A model generated the notes under the pieces. It saw only the letters and a list, made by a program, of their open reading frames with translations, ran no database searches and was not told the DNA's origin. Source: Ensifer sp. Root278 (lineage in GTDB: Bacteria; Pseudomonadota; Alphaproteobacteria; Rhizobiales; Rhizobiaceae). Taken from it: DNA of 64,000 nucleotides. Positions 37,927-45,731 of the stretch are shown in pieces (position 1 is the first letter of the stretch; each line of letters starts with the position of its first letter). The translations under genes and the position numbers were made by a program. The stretch spans positions 1 through 64,000 of the forward strand of contig NZ_LMJJ01000010.1 of assembly GCF_001429285.1 (NCBI RefSeq), written 5' to 3'.

Positions 37927-38568
37927 ATGTCCACGAGTAGTGTCGACCGCCCGCTGCAGCCGGGCGACCAGGCCCCGAATATAGTGCTCGATGCGATATC
38001 GCGCGACGGCAAGATCGCGCTCGATGATTTTCGAGGCCGTAACCCGTTGTTGCTCGGTATGTTTCGCGGCCTACATTGTCCGTTCTGCCGGCGCCATGTC
38101 GCGGCGATGGCGCAACTTAAGCCGGCTCTGCGTGAGAAAGGCGTCGAATGCCTAGCAGTCGTCATTACGCCAGTCGAGCGGGCGCGGCTCTATTTCCGTT
38201 ACCACCCGGCGCCCGATCTTCTCACCGCATCCGACCCGGAGCGGGCCTCGCACCGTGCTTTCGGCTTGCGCGAGGTCGGGATGGGCACGGTCATGGCGAT
38301 ACGGGTCCATCTCCCGGGCGAGTTGCCCGAGCCTATGGATGTCATGGCAATGGACGAGTTTCTCAACAAGAAGGAAGGATATGAGATTACGGAAGCCGAT
38401 CAGCAGGCGATGGCTTCCAGCCAGGGGCAGCTTGTCGGTCAGTTCCTGATCGACCGAGGGGGCATCGTACGCTGGAGCTTCACTGAAGTTCTGGAGGCTG
38501 GCCTCAATACGTTCAGGGCACCGATTCCTGAGGAATTGATGTCGGCAGCTTCCCAAGTTACACATTAA
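37927..38568 (+). CDS. Peroxiredoxin-like (AhpC/TSA thioredoxin-fold) protein
   Basis: The 213-residue protein starts MSTSSVDRPLQPGDQAPNIV and has the redox motif FRGLHCPFCRRHVAAMA with a CxxC pair, and RFHLPGELPEPMDV-like later part (VHLPGELPEPMDVMAMDE). It belongs to the peroxiredoxin-like group in which the peroxidatic cysteine is followed by a second cysteine three residues later. It likely reduces peroxides in the cytosol using thioredoxin or glutathione. GGCGAGGAGG lies just before the ATG. No signal peptide is visible. Confidence 0.88.
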   Translation: MSTSSVDRPLQPGDQAPNIVLDAISRDGKIALDDFRGRNPLLLGMFRGLHCPFCRRHVAAMAQLKPALREKGVECLAVVITPVERARLYFRYHPAPDLLTASDPERASHRAFGLREVGMGTVMAIRVHLPGELPEPMDVMAMDEFLNKKEGYEITEADQQAMASSQGQLVGQFLIDRGGIVRWSFTEVLEAGLNTFRAPIPEELMSAASQVTH

Positions 38569-39003
38569 TAGGCTGCTGAAAACTCGTTCGACGACCACCG
38601 TCCTGTGGTGATTCTGTAAATTTGGATGATGCTCAGGCGCGGAGGGTTAAAGTCTGCCCGTGGGCTTCATAGCGATTTCCATTCAACGGCCGCGGAGCGA
38701 CCAGACGCTAGAGCGAGCAGGCCTCGCGCATGGGCGGGGCGACGTCCCCTCCTTGCCGCAATCACGCCGGTCCGACGGGCGCGCCATATGGCAAGTTTCC
38801 ACACCCCTGATTTTCCTTGGCGAAGTGGAGGTCAGGATTGGGTCGATTCTTCACCTTCCTCATCGCGCGTAGCGCGTCTAGGACGAGCCGGCTCTAGGCG
38901 GCGAGAACCAGCCGGATGTTCATAATTTATCGAGCGGAACTCTGCGCTCTGGCGGCTCAACCACAGACGAGCATGAGCAACGGCTATCGTTTGGATTCAG
39001 CAT
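38569..39003. other. Intergenic stretch, possible insertion-sequence end
   Basis: The string TAGGCTGCTGAAAACTCG right after the peroxiredoxin stop resembles the terminal repeat of some insertion sequences (GGCTGTTGAAAAACTC type), but no transposase part or second end was found. Nothing else was recognised. Confidence 0.35.
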
Positions 39004-39387
39004 TTAGTTCCGCGAATTGGCAGGGGTATGCAGTAAAGCCCCCGCCTTTTCTGCCGCTGCCCGCAGACGCTTGTCTCTGGTCCACAAGGCCGCTCGCGGA
39101 TCAAGGAGAATTGAGGCCAGCAAGTGGGCATCCGTGTAGCCAATGCCCATACTGAAAATGGCGTGGCGATCAATCATCATCATGACTTCGTCGTGCGTTG
39201 CGACGAACGCTTCACGTTGAGCCGCCAGGAAAGCTATCACGCTACCCCGGTCCCGAAGGCTGCCAAGTGCCAATTCACCAATCACGGCCGGATGGCAGAG
39301 GAGATGATCGTCCTCAATAATCCTACGCAACTCCGCATCGCCATGTCGAAAATGATCAATCCAGATGGAGGTATCAGCAAGTATCAC
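39004..39387 (-). CDS. vapC: VapC-family PIN-domain toxin
   Basis: The 127-residue protein starts MILADTSIWIDHFRHGDAEL and has the PIN acidic residues: Asp in LADTSIWIDH, Glu in AVIGELALGSL, Asp in GYTDAHLLAS and Asp in LWTRDKRL. These form the magnesium-dependent RNase site. The gene overlaps the VapB-like antitoxin gene by four bases, the standard type II layout. The toxin is likely to cleave RNA when the antitoxin is lost. Confidence 0.93.
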   Translation of the reverse strand: MILADTSIWIDHFRHGDAELRRIIEDDHLLCHPAVIGELALGSLRDRGSVIAFLAAQREAFVATHDEVMMMIDRHAIFSMGIGYTDAHLLASILLDPRAALWTRDKRLRAAAEKAGALLHTPANSRN

Positions 39388-39584
39388 TTGGCCGCTGCGC
39401 TCCGGCGGCGTGGGGCTGCCCCCGCATCCGGCATAGTTCCCCCGAGCGCGATGAGGCGTTTTCCCGACTCAACACGAACAAGCGTCTCCAACGCTTGGCG
39501 GACCAAAGCGGCGGTTTCTTTCGTGCCGGTTAGGAACCTAGCCCTTTCCATGAGCGTGTCGTCGAGGTTGATAGTCGATCGCAT
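39384..39584 (-). CDS. vapB: VapB-family antitoxin
   Basis: The 66-residue protein begins MRSTINLDDTLMERARFLTG, a ribbon-helix-helix DNA-binding start, and ends in a basic unstructured tail suitable for covering the toxin. It precedes the PIN toxin gene with a four-base overlap. It should repress its own promoter, which lies upstream of 39584. Confidence 0.9.
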   Translation of the reverse strand: MRSTINLDDTLMERARFLTGTKETAALVRQALETLVRVESGKRLIALGGTMPDAGAAPRRRSAAAK

Positions 39585-40093
39585 TTTGGTTTCCTGATTG
39601 TGGTACTTAAAAATAGCACCAATTGGTGATGAAATCTACGCCTACCCCCACTCTGATAGGCCCGCCGTAGGATGTACAAAGCCGGCAACGCGGGACGTGT
39701 TTGTCGCGCGATGAGCGCCATCGTGCGTAAAGCGATTGCGCATCCTAGCCCTCAAAAACTGCAAGGGCCGCGGGTTCGCCCATCAAGGCGCGGCCCGTCA
39801 CCCCATCTCTCTGCGCACATTGATGATGTGCCGAAGATTGGTAAGCATCCGGCAAAGGCCGCAGTCTAATGGACTTTCGTGAGCGCCACGAACTCCTCGC
39901 TTTTATCGGCGTGATTTAAGTCTGAGATTCGGCTCGTTGATTTGGAAGGGCGGATTTGAATGTAAGCCCGTAGGGACCCCACCTTTCATTTGGCCCGCTG
40001 ATCGGGGCATTTTCTGCATGAAACATGCGGAGTATCGTATCCATCCGAGCAGGGCCGCGGGATTTTGAGCGCCGCGCGTGGTAATGTCGGTTC
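39585..40093. other. Intergenic stretch, nothing recognised
   Basis: About 500 bases upstream of the VapB gene and the DUF6429 gene. A promoter and operator for vapBC should be here, but I see no clear repeats. No protein family was found. Confidence 0.4.
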
Positions 40094-40327
40094 ATGGAGA
40101 TCGATGAGGACAGGATCGACGATGCCGTTTTGGCGCTGTTGTGGCTGACGCTGCATAACGTGCGTTGTGCCTGGAAGGGCTTCGACTGGGCAGCGACGGA
40201 TCGGCTTCACAAGAAGGGCATGATCGGGGACCCGGTCAACAAGTCGAAGTCATTGGTCCTGACCGATGAAGGCTTGGAGCGTTCGCAAGCGTTGTTCCGG
40301 GAGCTGTTTACGCGGTCGCCGCAATAG
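40094..40327 (+). CDS. DUF6429 family small protein
   Basis: The 77-residue protein starts MEIDEDRIDDAVLALLWLTL and contains FDWAATDRLHKKGMIGDPVN and LTDEGLERSQALFRELF. This is the DUF6429 type, often found beside IS66-family insertion sequences. It overlaps the decayed IS66 transposase end by about 20 bases on the opposite strand, which fits that association. Function is unknown; it may be an IS passenger. Confidence 0.8.
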   Translation: MEIDEDRIDDAVLALLWLTLHNVRCAWKGFDWAATDRLHKKGMIGDPVNKSKSLVLTDEGLERSQALFRELFTRSPQ

Positions 40328-40449
40328 TCGTCCCTTTGTTCGACTTCCATTGCCAAGGCAGCAGTTCGTGCAGGCGGGAGACGGGAAGATCGGCGATGCG
40401 GGCGAACACATCGACAAGCCACGCCTTCGGGTCGACGTCGTTGATTGAC
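40308..40449 (-). mobile_element. IS66-family transposase, C-terminal remnant
   Basis: The minus-strand translation gives INDVDPKAWLVDVFARIADL, then PVSRLHELLPWQWK and SNKGTTIAATA before a stop at 40308. This is the conserved end of IS66 TnpC. The rest of the transposase and both terminal repeats are missing, so this is a scar between the DUF6429 gene and the toxin-antitoxin pair. Confidence 0.88.
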
Positions 40450-40501
40450 GCGCCCGAAAAACAGGCAGTCAGAAGAGCGTAAGCGCAGTGTCAACACGGG
40501 C

Positions 40502-40834
40502 TCAGTTTGTGGCTCGGAACAGACGGCTTTCGAGGAATGACTGCATGTCTCGCCGCCCATCGGCGACGCAATAGACGATCACGTCCGAGCCCACGACTCG
40601 GTAGATCATCCGCCAAGGTTTATGGTGTAGCTCGCGATATTCTGTGATCCCAACCGGCGCGAGTTCTTTGGGCACATTTCCGCGAGCAGGTATGTCCTCA
40701 AGGCTCGAAGCTGCAGCTTCGAGTTCACCAAGTATTCGCTCGGCAGTTTCCACCCCCTCGCGGCCGGCGATGAAGCGATAGAGATCCTCGATGTCCTGTT
40801 CCGCGTCTTCGGAGAATAGAACTCTGTAAGACAT
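40502..40834 (-). CDS. RelE/ParE-family toxin
   Basis: The 110-residue protein starts MSYRVLFSEDAEQDIEDLYR and has the RelE/ParE fold signature IPARGNVPKELAPVGITEYRE, followed by HHKPWRMIYRVVGSDVIVYC. The order and size are standard for a ParE/RelE toxin. Its ATG overlaps the antitoxin stop by one base. It either cleaves mRNA at ribosomes (RelE type) or poisons gyrase (ParE type); the sequence does not decide. Confidence 0.93.
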   Translation of the reverse strand: MSYRVLFSEDAEQDIEDLYRFIAGREGVETAERILGELEAAASSLEDIPARGNVPKELAPVGITEYRELHHKPWRMIYRVVGSDVIVYCVADGRRDMQSFLESRLFRATN

Positions 40835-41109
40835 CAGGTCCCGGACACGCGTTGCCGGATTCGTTTGAACGCTTCAGATGTAGGACGGAGCTTGCCCGCT
40901 TCGACCTGCTTGTTTGTCAGCGCCAACACCTTCAGGAGGGCGATTGTCTCTTGGGTTTCCTCGTACACCGTGACGTCTTGGAGCACCGCTTTCGCTTCGC
41001 CATGGACGGTGAGCACGACGGGCTCCCGATTTTCGGCGAGCGATCGAACGATCTCGGGTGCATGCGCCTTGAGATAGCTGATCGGTTTGACTTGTTGCGA
41101 GAGCTTCAT
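40834..41109 (-). CDS. Phd/YefM-family antitoxin
   Basis: From ATG 41109 the product has 91 residues (MKLSQQVKPISYLKAHAPEI, then NREPVVLTVHGEAKAVLQDV). The Phd/YefM opening and the VVLTVHGEAKAVL core are clear. A longer start at 41133 is less likely because the ATG at 41109 opens the family sequence directly. It precedes and overlaps the RelE/ParE toxin by one base and should neutralise it and repress the operon. Confidence 0.92.
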   Translation of the reverse strand: MKLSQQVKPISYLKAHAPEIVRSLAENREPVVLTVHGEAKAVLQDVTVYEETQETIALLKVLALTNKQVEAGKLRPTSEAFKRIRQRVSGT

Positions 41110-41792
41110 AGGTCGGGTCCCCGTTTGGACCAAAATATAGGCCTTTAAATGGTCGAATGCAACTTAGCGGTCCGGCATTAAAGCCCTCTAGAGATTCATC
41201 CGCCAAGAACCTGAGCTTTGCCACTCAGTAGCTGTCAGGGCGATTGTCCCAGTTGCGATCTGCTTTGAAAGCTCCGCCCAGATGGGATCTCTGGTGAAAC
41301 TTCCAAGATCACCGCTCGGCTGCTCCAAGTGCATCTCCGCGTATTTTGAAACAGAATCTGCGGGTCCTCCAAACAGGTAGATCTCCAGGAATCGATAGCC
41401 GCCGGCAGGCTTCAAGGCACGATGACCCCAAAGCCCGGGTCGATGGTCTCCCTGGAGCTCGCGACATCGCCACGGGTGAGGGCCATGATCGCGTCAGTAT
41501 CCAGCCCTTTGCCAGCGGCTGGGCTGCTGTTTTTTGGCGGCATGGACGAGCTCGATGCTTCCATCCGGCGCGCGACGGAAATCAGCCTTGCTCCCAGGCA
41601 CTATACCCAAGAGGTCGCGCACCACCGTGCCGATCATGGCAGCAATGATGATGGTGGTCAGCAGTAGGGATCTTATGAAGGTGTTCACGGCGTTGCGAGC
41701 GATGCTGGCCGTCGGATGGGGAGCCACTGCAGTGATCGCGTTCGCAGCCGTTGCGATGATTGCATTATAACACAGAGCTGAACGCTATCTCT
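41110..41792. other. Intergenic stretch with weak candidate frames
   Basis: A minus-strand frame at 41188-41415 (FLEIYLFGGPADSVSKYAEM) looks protein-like but has only a TTG start and may be a truncated gene end. Another minus frame at 41494-41727 with a GTG start has one clear membrane segment (FIRSLLLTTIIIAAMIGTVV). It may be a small membrane protein. Neither has a ribosome site or a known family. Confidence 0.35.
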
Positions 41793-41817
41793 GGAACAGG
41801 ATGAGCAGTGCGCAGTT
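41793..41817 (+). promoter_or_regulatory. General-stress sigma (EcfG-type) promoter of the DUF6766 gene
   Basis: GGAAC at 41793-41797 is followed after exactly 18 bases by TT at 41816-41817. The -10 part lies 36 bases before the ATG at 41854. The form GGAAC-N18-TT is the known RpoE2/EcfG consensus. Confidence 0.7.
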
Positions 41818-41853
41818 ACATGCAAGTCGCGTCACGCCTAAAGGGGAGAAAAA

Positions 41854-42510
41854 ATGCGCTTTCTCAGGGATAACGGGCTCTCCATTGTCTTAGTCGCTCT
41901 GTGGCTCGCCACAGTTGCGGGAATGCTATTCAGCGGATGGAGCGTTTATGTACGCGAGCTCGCCGATCACCGTTCGGCTCAGATCGGGCTGGCCGCTTAC
42001 GCAAAATCTGGACACTTCTTCTCATCGCTTTTTGAAAACTGGGAATCGGAGTTCCTGCAAATGTCGGCCTATGTGATGCTCACAGCTTTCCTGTATCAGC
42101 GCGGCTCAGCCGAATCGAAGGACCCCGACGAACTGGCGGAACAGGACGAAGGCCCTGAACTGAAGCCGGATGACACGGAAGCTCCGTGGCCGGTTCGCGT
42201 CGGCGGTTTCGCGAAGTGGTTATATTCCTACTCATTGGGCCTTGCTCTCGGTCTTCTTTTCCTCCTGACCTTCGTCCTCCATCTCCTCTACAGCAGCGAG
42301 GCTGCAAATGCCGAAGCCTTGATGCACGGACAGCCAGCGGCCTCGGTTGCCGAGCATCTCGTCAGCGCGCAGTTCTGGTTCGAGTCTTTCCAGAACTGGC
42401 AAAGTGAGTTCCTTTCGACAGCCGTTATCGTCGTGTTCTCGATCTTCCTGAGATTCCGGGGCTCACCCGAATCGAAAGCGGTCGCTGCGCCCCACGGGAA
42501 AACGGGGTGA
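41854..42510 (+). CDS. DUF6766 family membrane protein
   Basis: The 218-residue protein starts MRFLRDNGLSIVLVALWLAT. Hydrophobic segments lie at about residues 8-28, 68-82, 125-147 and 190-205. The repeated phrases FENWESEFLQMSAYVMLTAF and FQNWQSEFLSTAVIVVFSIF suggest an internal duplication. This is the DUF6766 pattern. AAAGGGGAG precedes the ATG. It is probably an inner-membrane protein of the general stress regulon; function is unknown. Confidence 0.85.
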   Translation: MRFLRDNGLSIVLVALWLATVAGMLFSGWSVYVRELADHRSAQIGLAAYAKSGHFFSSLFENWESEFLQMSAYVMLTAFLYQRGSAESKDPDELAEQDEGPELKPDDTEAPWPVRVGGFAKWLYSYSLGLALGLLFLLTFVLHLLYSSEAANAEALMHGQPAASVAEHLVSAQFWFESFQNWQSEFLSTAVIVVFSIFLRFRGSPESKAVAAPHGKTG

Positions 42511-42647
42511 GCGACCTTGCAAGATATCAAAGGCGGGCCTCGCAGTTATCAAACACATGCCCCCGGTGGTTGAGAACGCCTCATTTCATCACTTGCTTAT
42601 ATTAAACCGGTGGGCGATCCTGCTGCCGGTGGATCATGGAGGGGAAA

Positions 42648-42935
42648 ATGATTGGCTTTACCGACAAGGAGATAGCGGCTGAGCTAAAGCGCCGTGCTGA
42701 TGCGATGCAAACGCCAGACCAACGCCAGAGAGCAGCGGCGCGCAGTGCCGAGCTACAACGGATGGATCTCATGTCTCCACTGTCGCAACCCAATGCCCTC
42801 ATGGGAAGCAACCGACCCAGAGAACCCGATCTGCGATACCTGCATGGGCTGGTGACACATCGTCGTTGGAGGCGGATATGGAAAACCACTGGGCGTCACT
42901 TGAGGCTGAATATCAGGGCAACGACATTGAAGTGA
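42648..42935 (+). CDS. Small unknown protein with strong ribosome site
   Basis: An ATG at 42648 is preceded by GGAGGGG, giving a 95-residue product (MIGFTDKEIAAELKRRADAM, then QRQRAAARSAELQRMDLMSP). The first 60 residues look like a real helical protein. The end overlaps the next small gene by 58 bases and is basic, which may reflect a frameshift. No family recognised. Confidence 0.5.
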   Translation: MIGFTDKEIAAELKRRADAMQTPDQRQRAAARSAELQRMDLMSPLSQPNALMGSNRPREPDLRYLHGLVTHRRWRRIWKTTGRHLRLNIRATTLK

Positions 42936-43102
42936 TCTCTACTGATCCGCTGCTTGGTCGCCTTCAACTCATGGCCGAGCAAGATGAAGTCGTTGAGGTC
43001 ATGCTGGACCGCGCGACCGCGGAACAACTCCTATCTGCCCTGGTGCAGTTCCTCGCCCACGGAGAGGGCGACGACGCCACCAGCTTCTCCGCGGCGCAGT
43101 AG
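42878..43102 (+). CDS. Small unknown acidic protein
   Basis: From the ATG at 42878 (GGAGG just upstream) the 74-residue product reads MENHWASLEAEYQGNDIEVI, then VVEVMLDRATAEQLLSALVQ. It is acidic and likely helical. It overlaps the end of the preceding small gene. A real gene is plausible; function unknown. Confidence 0.6.
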   Translation: MENHWASLEAEYQGNDIEVISTDPLLGRLQLMAEQDEVVEVMLDRATAEQLLSALVQFLAHGEGDDATSFSAAQ

Positions 43103-43108
43103 TAACAT

Positions 43109-43182
43109 TGGTTCAGGCTCCACGGTTCGAACGTGGGACGTTGGTGCCAAAGGCGGATGCCTTACCGCTTGGCTAAGCCTGG
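43109..43182 (-). tRNA. tRNA-Gln(TTG)-like gene with weak anticodon stem (possible tRNA pseudogene)
   Basis: Reading the minus strand from 43182, the D arm GCCAAGCGGTAAGGC, a perfect five-pair T stem CCACG/CGTGG around TTCGAAC, six of seven acceptor pairs, discriminator A and encoded CCA are present. The anticodon loop would be CTTTGGC with anticodon TTG (glutamine). However, its stem (TCCGC against ACCAA) pairs poorly. So either the anticodon arm has decayed or I have misplaced it. The overall form is clearly tRNA-derived. It sits just before a broken PIG-L gene, and tRNA genes are common integration sites. Confidence 0.65.
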
Positions 43183-43243
43183 TGAGATGGCAACTTGATA
43201 ATTGCTGGTGCCTCCACCCTGGAGCCGTGGAAGCAGACCGTCG

Positions 43244-43820
43244 ATGAACACGCGCGATGAAGCAAGCAAGGCTCCGGCACAGCCTATTCCGCTCTCGTTC
43301 GGTCGAACCCTGGTGATCGCACCTCACCCCGACGACGAGGTGCTAGGTGCAGGCGGAACGATTGCGCGTCTGGCCGCGGAAGGCGAGCGAGTTTTCGTGG
43401 CGATCGTGACTGAGGGGCGCCCGCCCGCCTTTTCGGCAGAAAGCGTCGCAAAAGTCCGGTCGGAAGCTAATCAGGCTCATGCGCTGCTTGGGGTGGAGGA
43501 AACCTTCTGGCTAGGCTTTGAGGCGGTCGGTCTCGATCTTGCCGGGCATTCGGCCGTCAACAGTTCGCTTTCGGGTTTGGCTCGCTCCCTGTCACCCGAA
43601 ACTAGCCTTCTCCCGTTTCCAGGCGATATCCATAGAGACCACCAGCTGACTTTCTTGTCGGCGCTTGTGGCGAGCCGACCGCACCAGGAAAGCTTTCCCC
43701 TTCGTATCCTGGCCTATGAAACGCTGTCCGAGACCAACTGGAACGCGCCCTACCTGAACGCCCGCCTTCACACCGAACATCTTCGTCGACATTTCGCATC
43801 ATCTCGACAACCATAATTAA
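43244..43820 (+). pseudogene. PIG-L/LmbE family N-acetylglucosamine deacetylase-like, frameshifted and truncated
   Basis: The start MNTRDEASKAPAQPI leads to the zinc motif IAPHPDDEVLGAGGTIARLA and later PFPGDIHRDHQLTFLSALVA, both typical of the LmbE/PIG-L fold. The frame continues to ETLSETNWNAPYLNA. There a four-base duplication (near 43761) shifts it: the family ending AFTPNIFVDISHHLD is read in another frame and stops at 43820. The usual further 40 or so residues are missing. The gene is thus doubly damaged, though the zinc site itself is intact. Confidence 0.85.
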
Positions 43821-44414
43821 CCGGTTCGAAGCCTCTGCGCGTCATTCCAGCGTAACATGGCTGCCCGTGAGCTGAATGTACCCCCAGCGCTGCGTGCCGG
43901 CAGGCAAAAGCCGTCAAAAAAGTTAGGCGAGCAACTGCTCAGGCCGGTCCTTTTGCCGGAGTGGATCGCTATATCGGATACTGAAAATCTTACGCATCGA
44001 GCCATGGGGGATTGGACGCCGACAACGCGGTACAGGGCGAGGTCCGCAACGCCTCTCGAACCTTGTCGGCAGCGGACTGACGCAACCACGAGAGAAGGTA
44101 GTCGATGTTTACGCGACCGTTCAGATCTCTGGCCTGAGGTTTTGCAACTCCTAAAGGCATTTGCGCGAGAGGATCCAAACTGCGTCCGAGGAAAAAACGG
44201 GAAACCCAGCGACCGGACAACCGAAGTAAGACTGAGACCTTTGCGGCGAGCAATGGGACTGAAGTCCCATAGCGGAACCATTAGCGCCACCATACCTCTC
44301 TTAGAAGCTCCGCACGCCGGAGCGACAATCGATGAATTTCTAGCCTCGCATGCTTTCAAATGCAGACAACCGGGGCCAGAATCGACCCTGACCATGGCCC
44401 CTTGACTACCTCAC
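43821..44414. other. Intergenic stretch with conflicting open frames and no recognised gene
   Basis: Long open frames exist on both strands over 43.85-44.4 kb, but none resembles a family and codon patterns do not favour one strand. A good plus-strand terminator closes the stretch at 44415, suggesting that something upstream, protein or small RNA, is transcribed rightward. Confidence 0.4.
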
Positions 44415-44439
44415 CGGCTCCTCAGGGAGCCGTTTTTTT
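44415..44439 (+). terminator. Rho-independent terminator
   Basis: CGGCTCC (44415-44421), loop TCAG, GGAGCCG (44426-44432), then seven T. A textbook terminator on the plus strand with no clear gene before it. Confidence 0.85.
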
Positions 44440-44539
44440 GGCTGGTGCGAGTTTGACTGTGGGTCTCAGTCAGGGGCAAAGGCAGTTCGTTGCCCACCGC
44501 GCTAAGTGCGTTTTGCGTACGAAAAGCCGTGGAGACACT

Positions 44540-44944
44540 ATGATCACGCGTCGGATGATCCTGACAGCATTCTGGCCGGCAGTCTGCATCCTCGCCATCT
44601 CTTTGCCCTACAGCCTCGAAATGTCCAGCGCCGGGCTTGCGGTCGTCAAGACGGGCGCCTTCGCTGGCAATGGTAATGGAGGCGGGGGCGGAAATGGCGG
44701 GAGTGGTGGCGGCAGCGGAGGTGGGAATGCTGGCGGCAACAGCGGTGGGAATTCGAAGTCCAACAGCTCCGGTCGTGGGAACGCAAAGGCAAACGGGCAG
44801 GATGTCGGCGTTCGCCACCAAGGCGGCATTACCGAAGAGATTGTGAATGGCCGCTACATCATGAAGGATGGCCGCGGACGCACCATCATCAACCGCCGCG
44901 CGACGGCAAACGATAGAAAACGGATAGATTCATTCTTGCATTAG
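44540..44944 (+). CDS. Secreted glycine-rich unknown protein
   Basis: The 134-residue product starts MITRRMILTAFWPAVCILAI. The N-terminus is hydrophobic and may be a signal peptide. Next comes a low-complexity Gly/Asn/Ser block of about 40 residues (GNGNGGGGGNGGSGGGSGGG and following). The end is short and charged (ITEEIVNGRYIMKDGRGRTI). The family is not known; it may be a periplasmic or surface protein. The upstream 100 bases show no GGAAC-type promoter. Confidence 0.75.
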   Translation: MITRRMILTAFWPAVCILAISLPYSLEMSSAGLAVVKTGAFAGNGNGGGGGNGGSGGGSGGGNAGGNSGGNSKSNSSGRGNAKANGQDVGVRHQGGITEEIVNGRYIMKDGRGRTIINRRATANDRKRIDSFLH

Positions 44945-45035
44945 GTGAGAATAGGCGCACGGGGCCGGTTGCGCTTGCTTCGGCTACGGCTGTGCGATTG
45001 TCCTTTGAGTACGATCTTTTGCACTGTCTGGGGGA

Positions 45036-45425
45036 TCACGTGTCTGTGTCGGGAGATCCCGCCCGTCCGGTGGTGATAGAACTTCCAGTGGCGGAAAGTG
45101 GATCGCTGGCGGGAAAGGAGTTCTTCAATCCTTCGTCGAGCTGCTCTTCCAACGTACCGGTGTCCTTGGCGCTACGAGCACTTCGCAATGATTCAACGGC
45201 AGGCGAGCCGATAACGTCAGGTTCATCGGCCCTGTCGCTCTCGACGTCACCGAATGTGGCCACTTGCACCATCAGGGCCTTCGCCTTTGCCACGGCGGCA
45301 TCGACGCCTAGATCGTCCGGCGAGCTTTCCAGACGGACAGAAATCACGTCGCCGCCTTCTGCGACCCATTCGACTGTCATTATGCCGCCTGGATCAGATA
45401 AAACCTGTTGCCCGACAATGTTCAT
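45036..45425 (-). CDS. Unknown protein of the stress region with a short conserved C-terminal motif
   Basis: From ATG 45425 the product has 129 residues (MNIVGQQVLSDPGGIMTVEW). The middle is acidic and the end contains LEEQLDEGLKNSFPASDPLS, a motif of the type DTFPASDP that recurs in short proteins of many alphaproteobacteria. No signal peptide. A GGAAC-N18-TT promoter lies 31 bases before the ATG, placing it in the general stress group. Function unknown. Confidence 0.75.
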   Translation of the reverse strand: MNIVGQQVLSDPGGIMTVEWVAEGGDVISVRLESSPDDLGVDAAVAKAKALMVQVATFGDVESDRADEPDVIGSPAVESLRSARSAKDTGTLEEQLDEGLKNSFPASDPLSATGSSITTGRAGSPDTDT

Positions 45426-45456
45426 TGTGGCTGCCTCCATTTAGGACCAAGACTAG

Positions 45457-45481
45457 AACCCGTTTGAGCGTCAGTTGTTCC
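45457..45481 (-). promoter_or_regulatory. EcfG-type promoter of the gene at 45036
   Basis: On the minus strand GGAAC (45481-45477), 18 bases, TT (45458-45457). It lies 31 bases from the ATG at 45425. Confidence 0.72.
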
Positions 45482-45675
45482 GAGCTTCCGATGGATCGGC
45501 GGTTTCAACGGGGTCCTGCAGCACGAGGATCTTTTTGGCCCAACGCAATGGCAGTCAAGCTCCCTAGCCATCCGGCCTGCAACCGTCTCCGCAGACCGAG
45601 AGCTGTAAACGGTGCGGGAGGGCCGCCTGCAAGCGCCACCGTCGTCATCGTAGGCCTTGATCGTCCTGCCTTGTC

Positions 45676-45700
45676 GGAACCCCAAATCAATAGACGAGTT
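45676..45700 (+). promoter_or_regulatory. EcfG-type promoter of the SDR-ligD operon
   Basis: GGAAC at 45676-45680, 18 bases, TT at 45699-45700, then 31 bases to the ATG at 45732. No other promoter of this form lies before ligD, so ligD and the genes after it may depend on this one. Confidence 0.72.
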
Positions 45701-45731
45701 TATTGCGTATACATCACGTGAGGATTGCCCA

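Noticed and set aside
38569-38590. Insertion sequence end (TAGGCTGCTGAAAACTCG)
   Set aside because: No transposase or matching second end was seen; kept only as a note in the gap entry.
44275-44300. GGAAC near 44275 as a stress promoter
   Set aside because: The bases 18-19 positions on are TC, and no gene starts downstream at the right distance.
43817-44405. Long open frames on both strands as genes
   Set aside because: No family resemblance and neither strand is favoured; left as unassigned.
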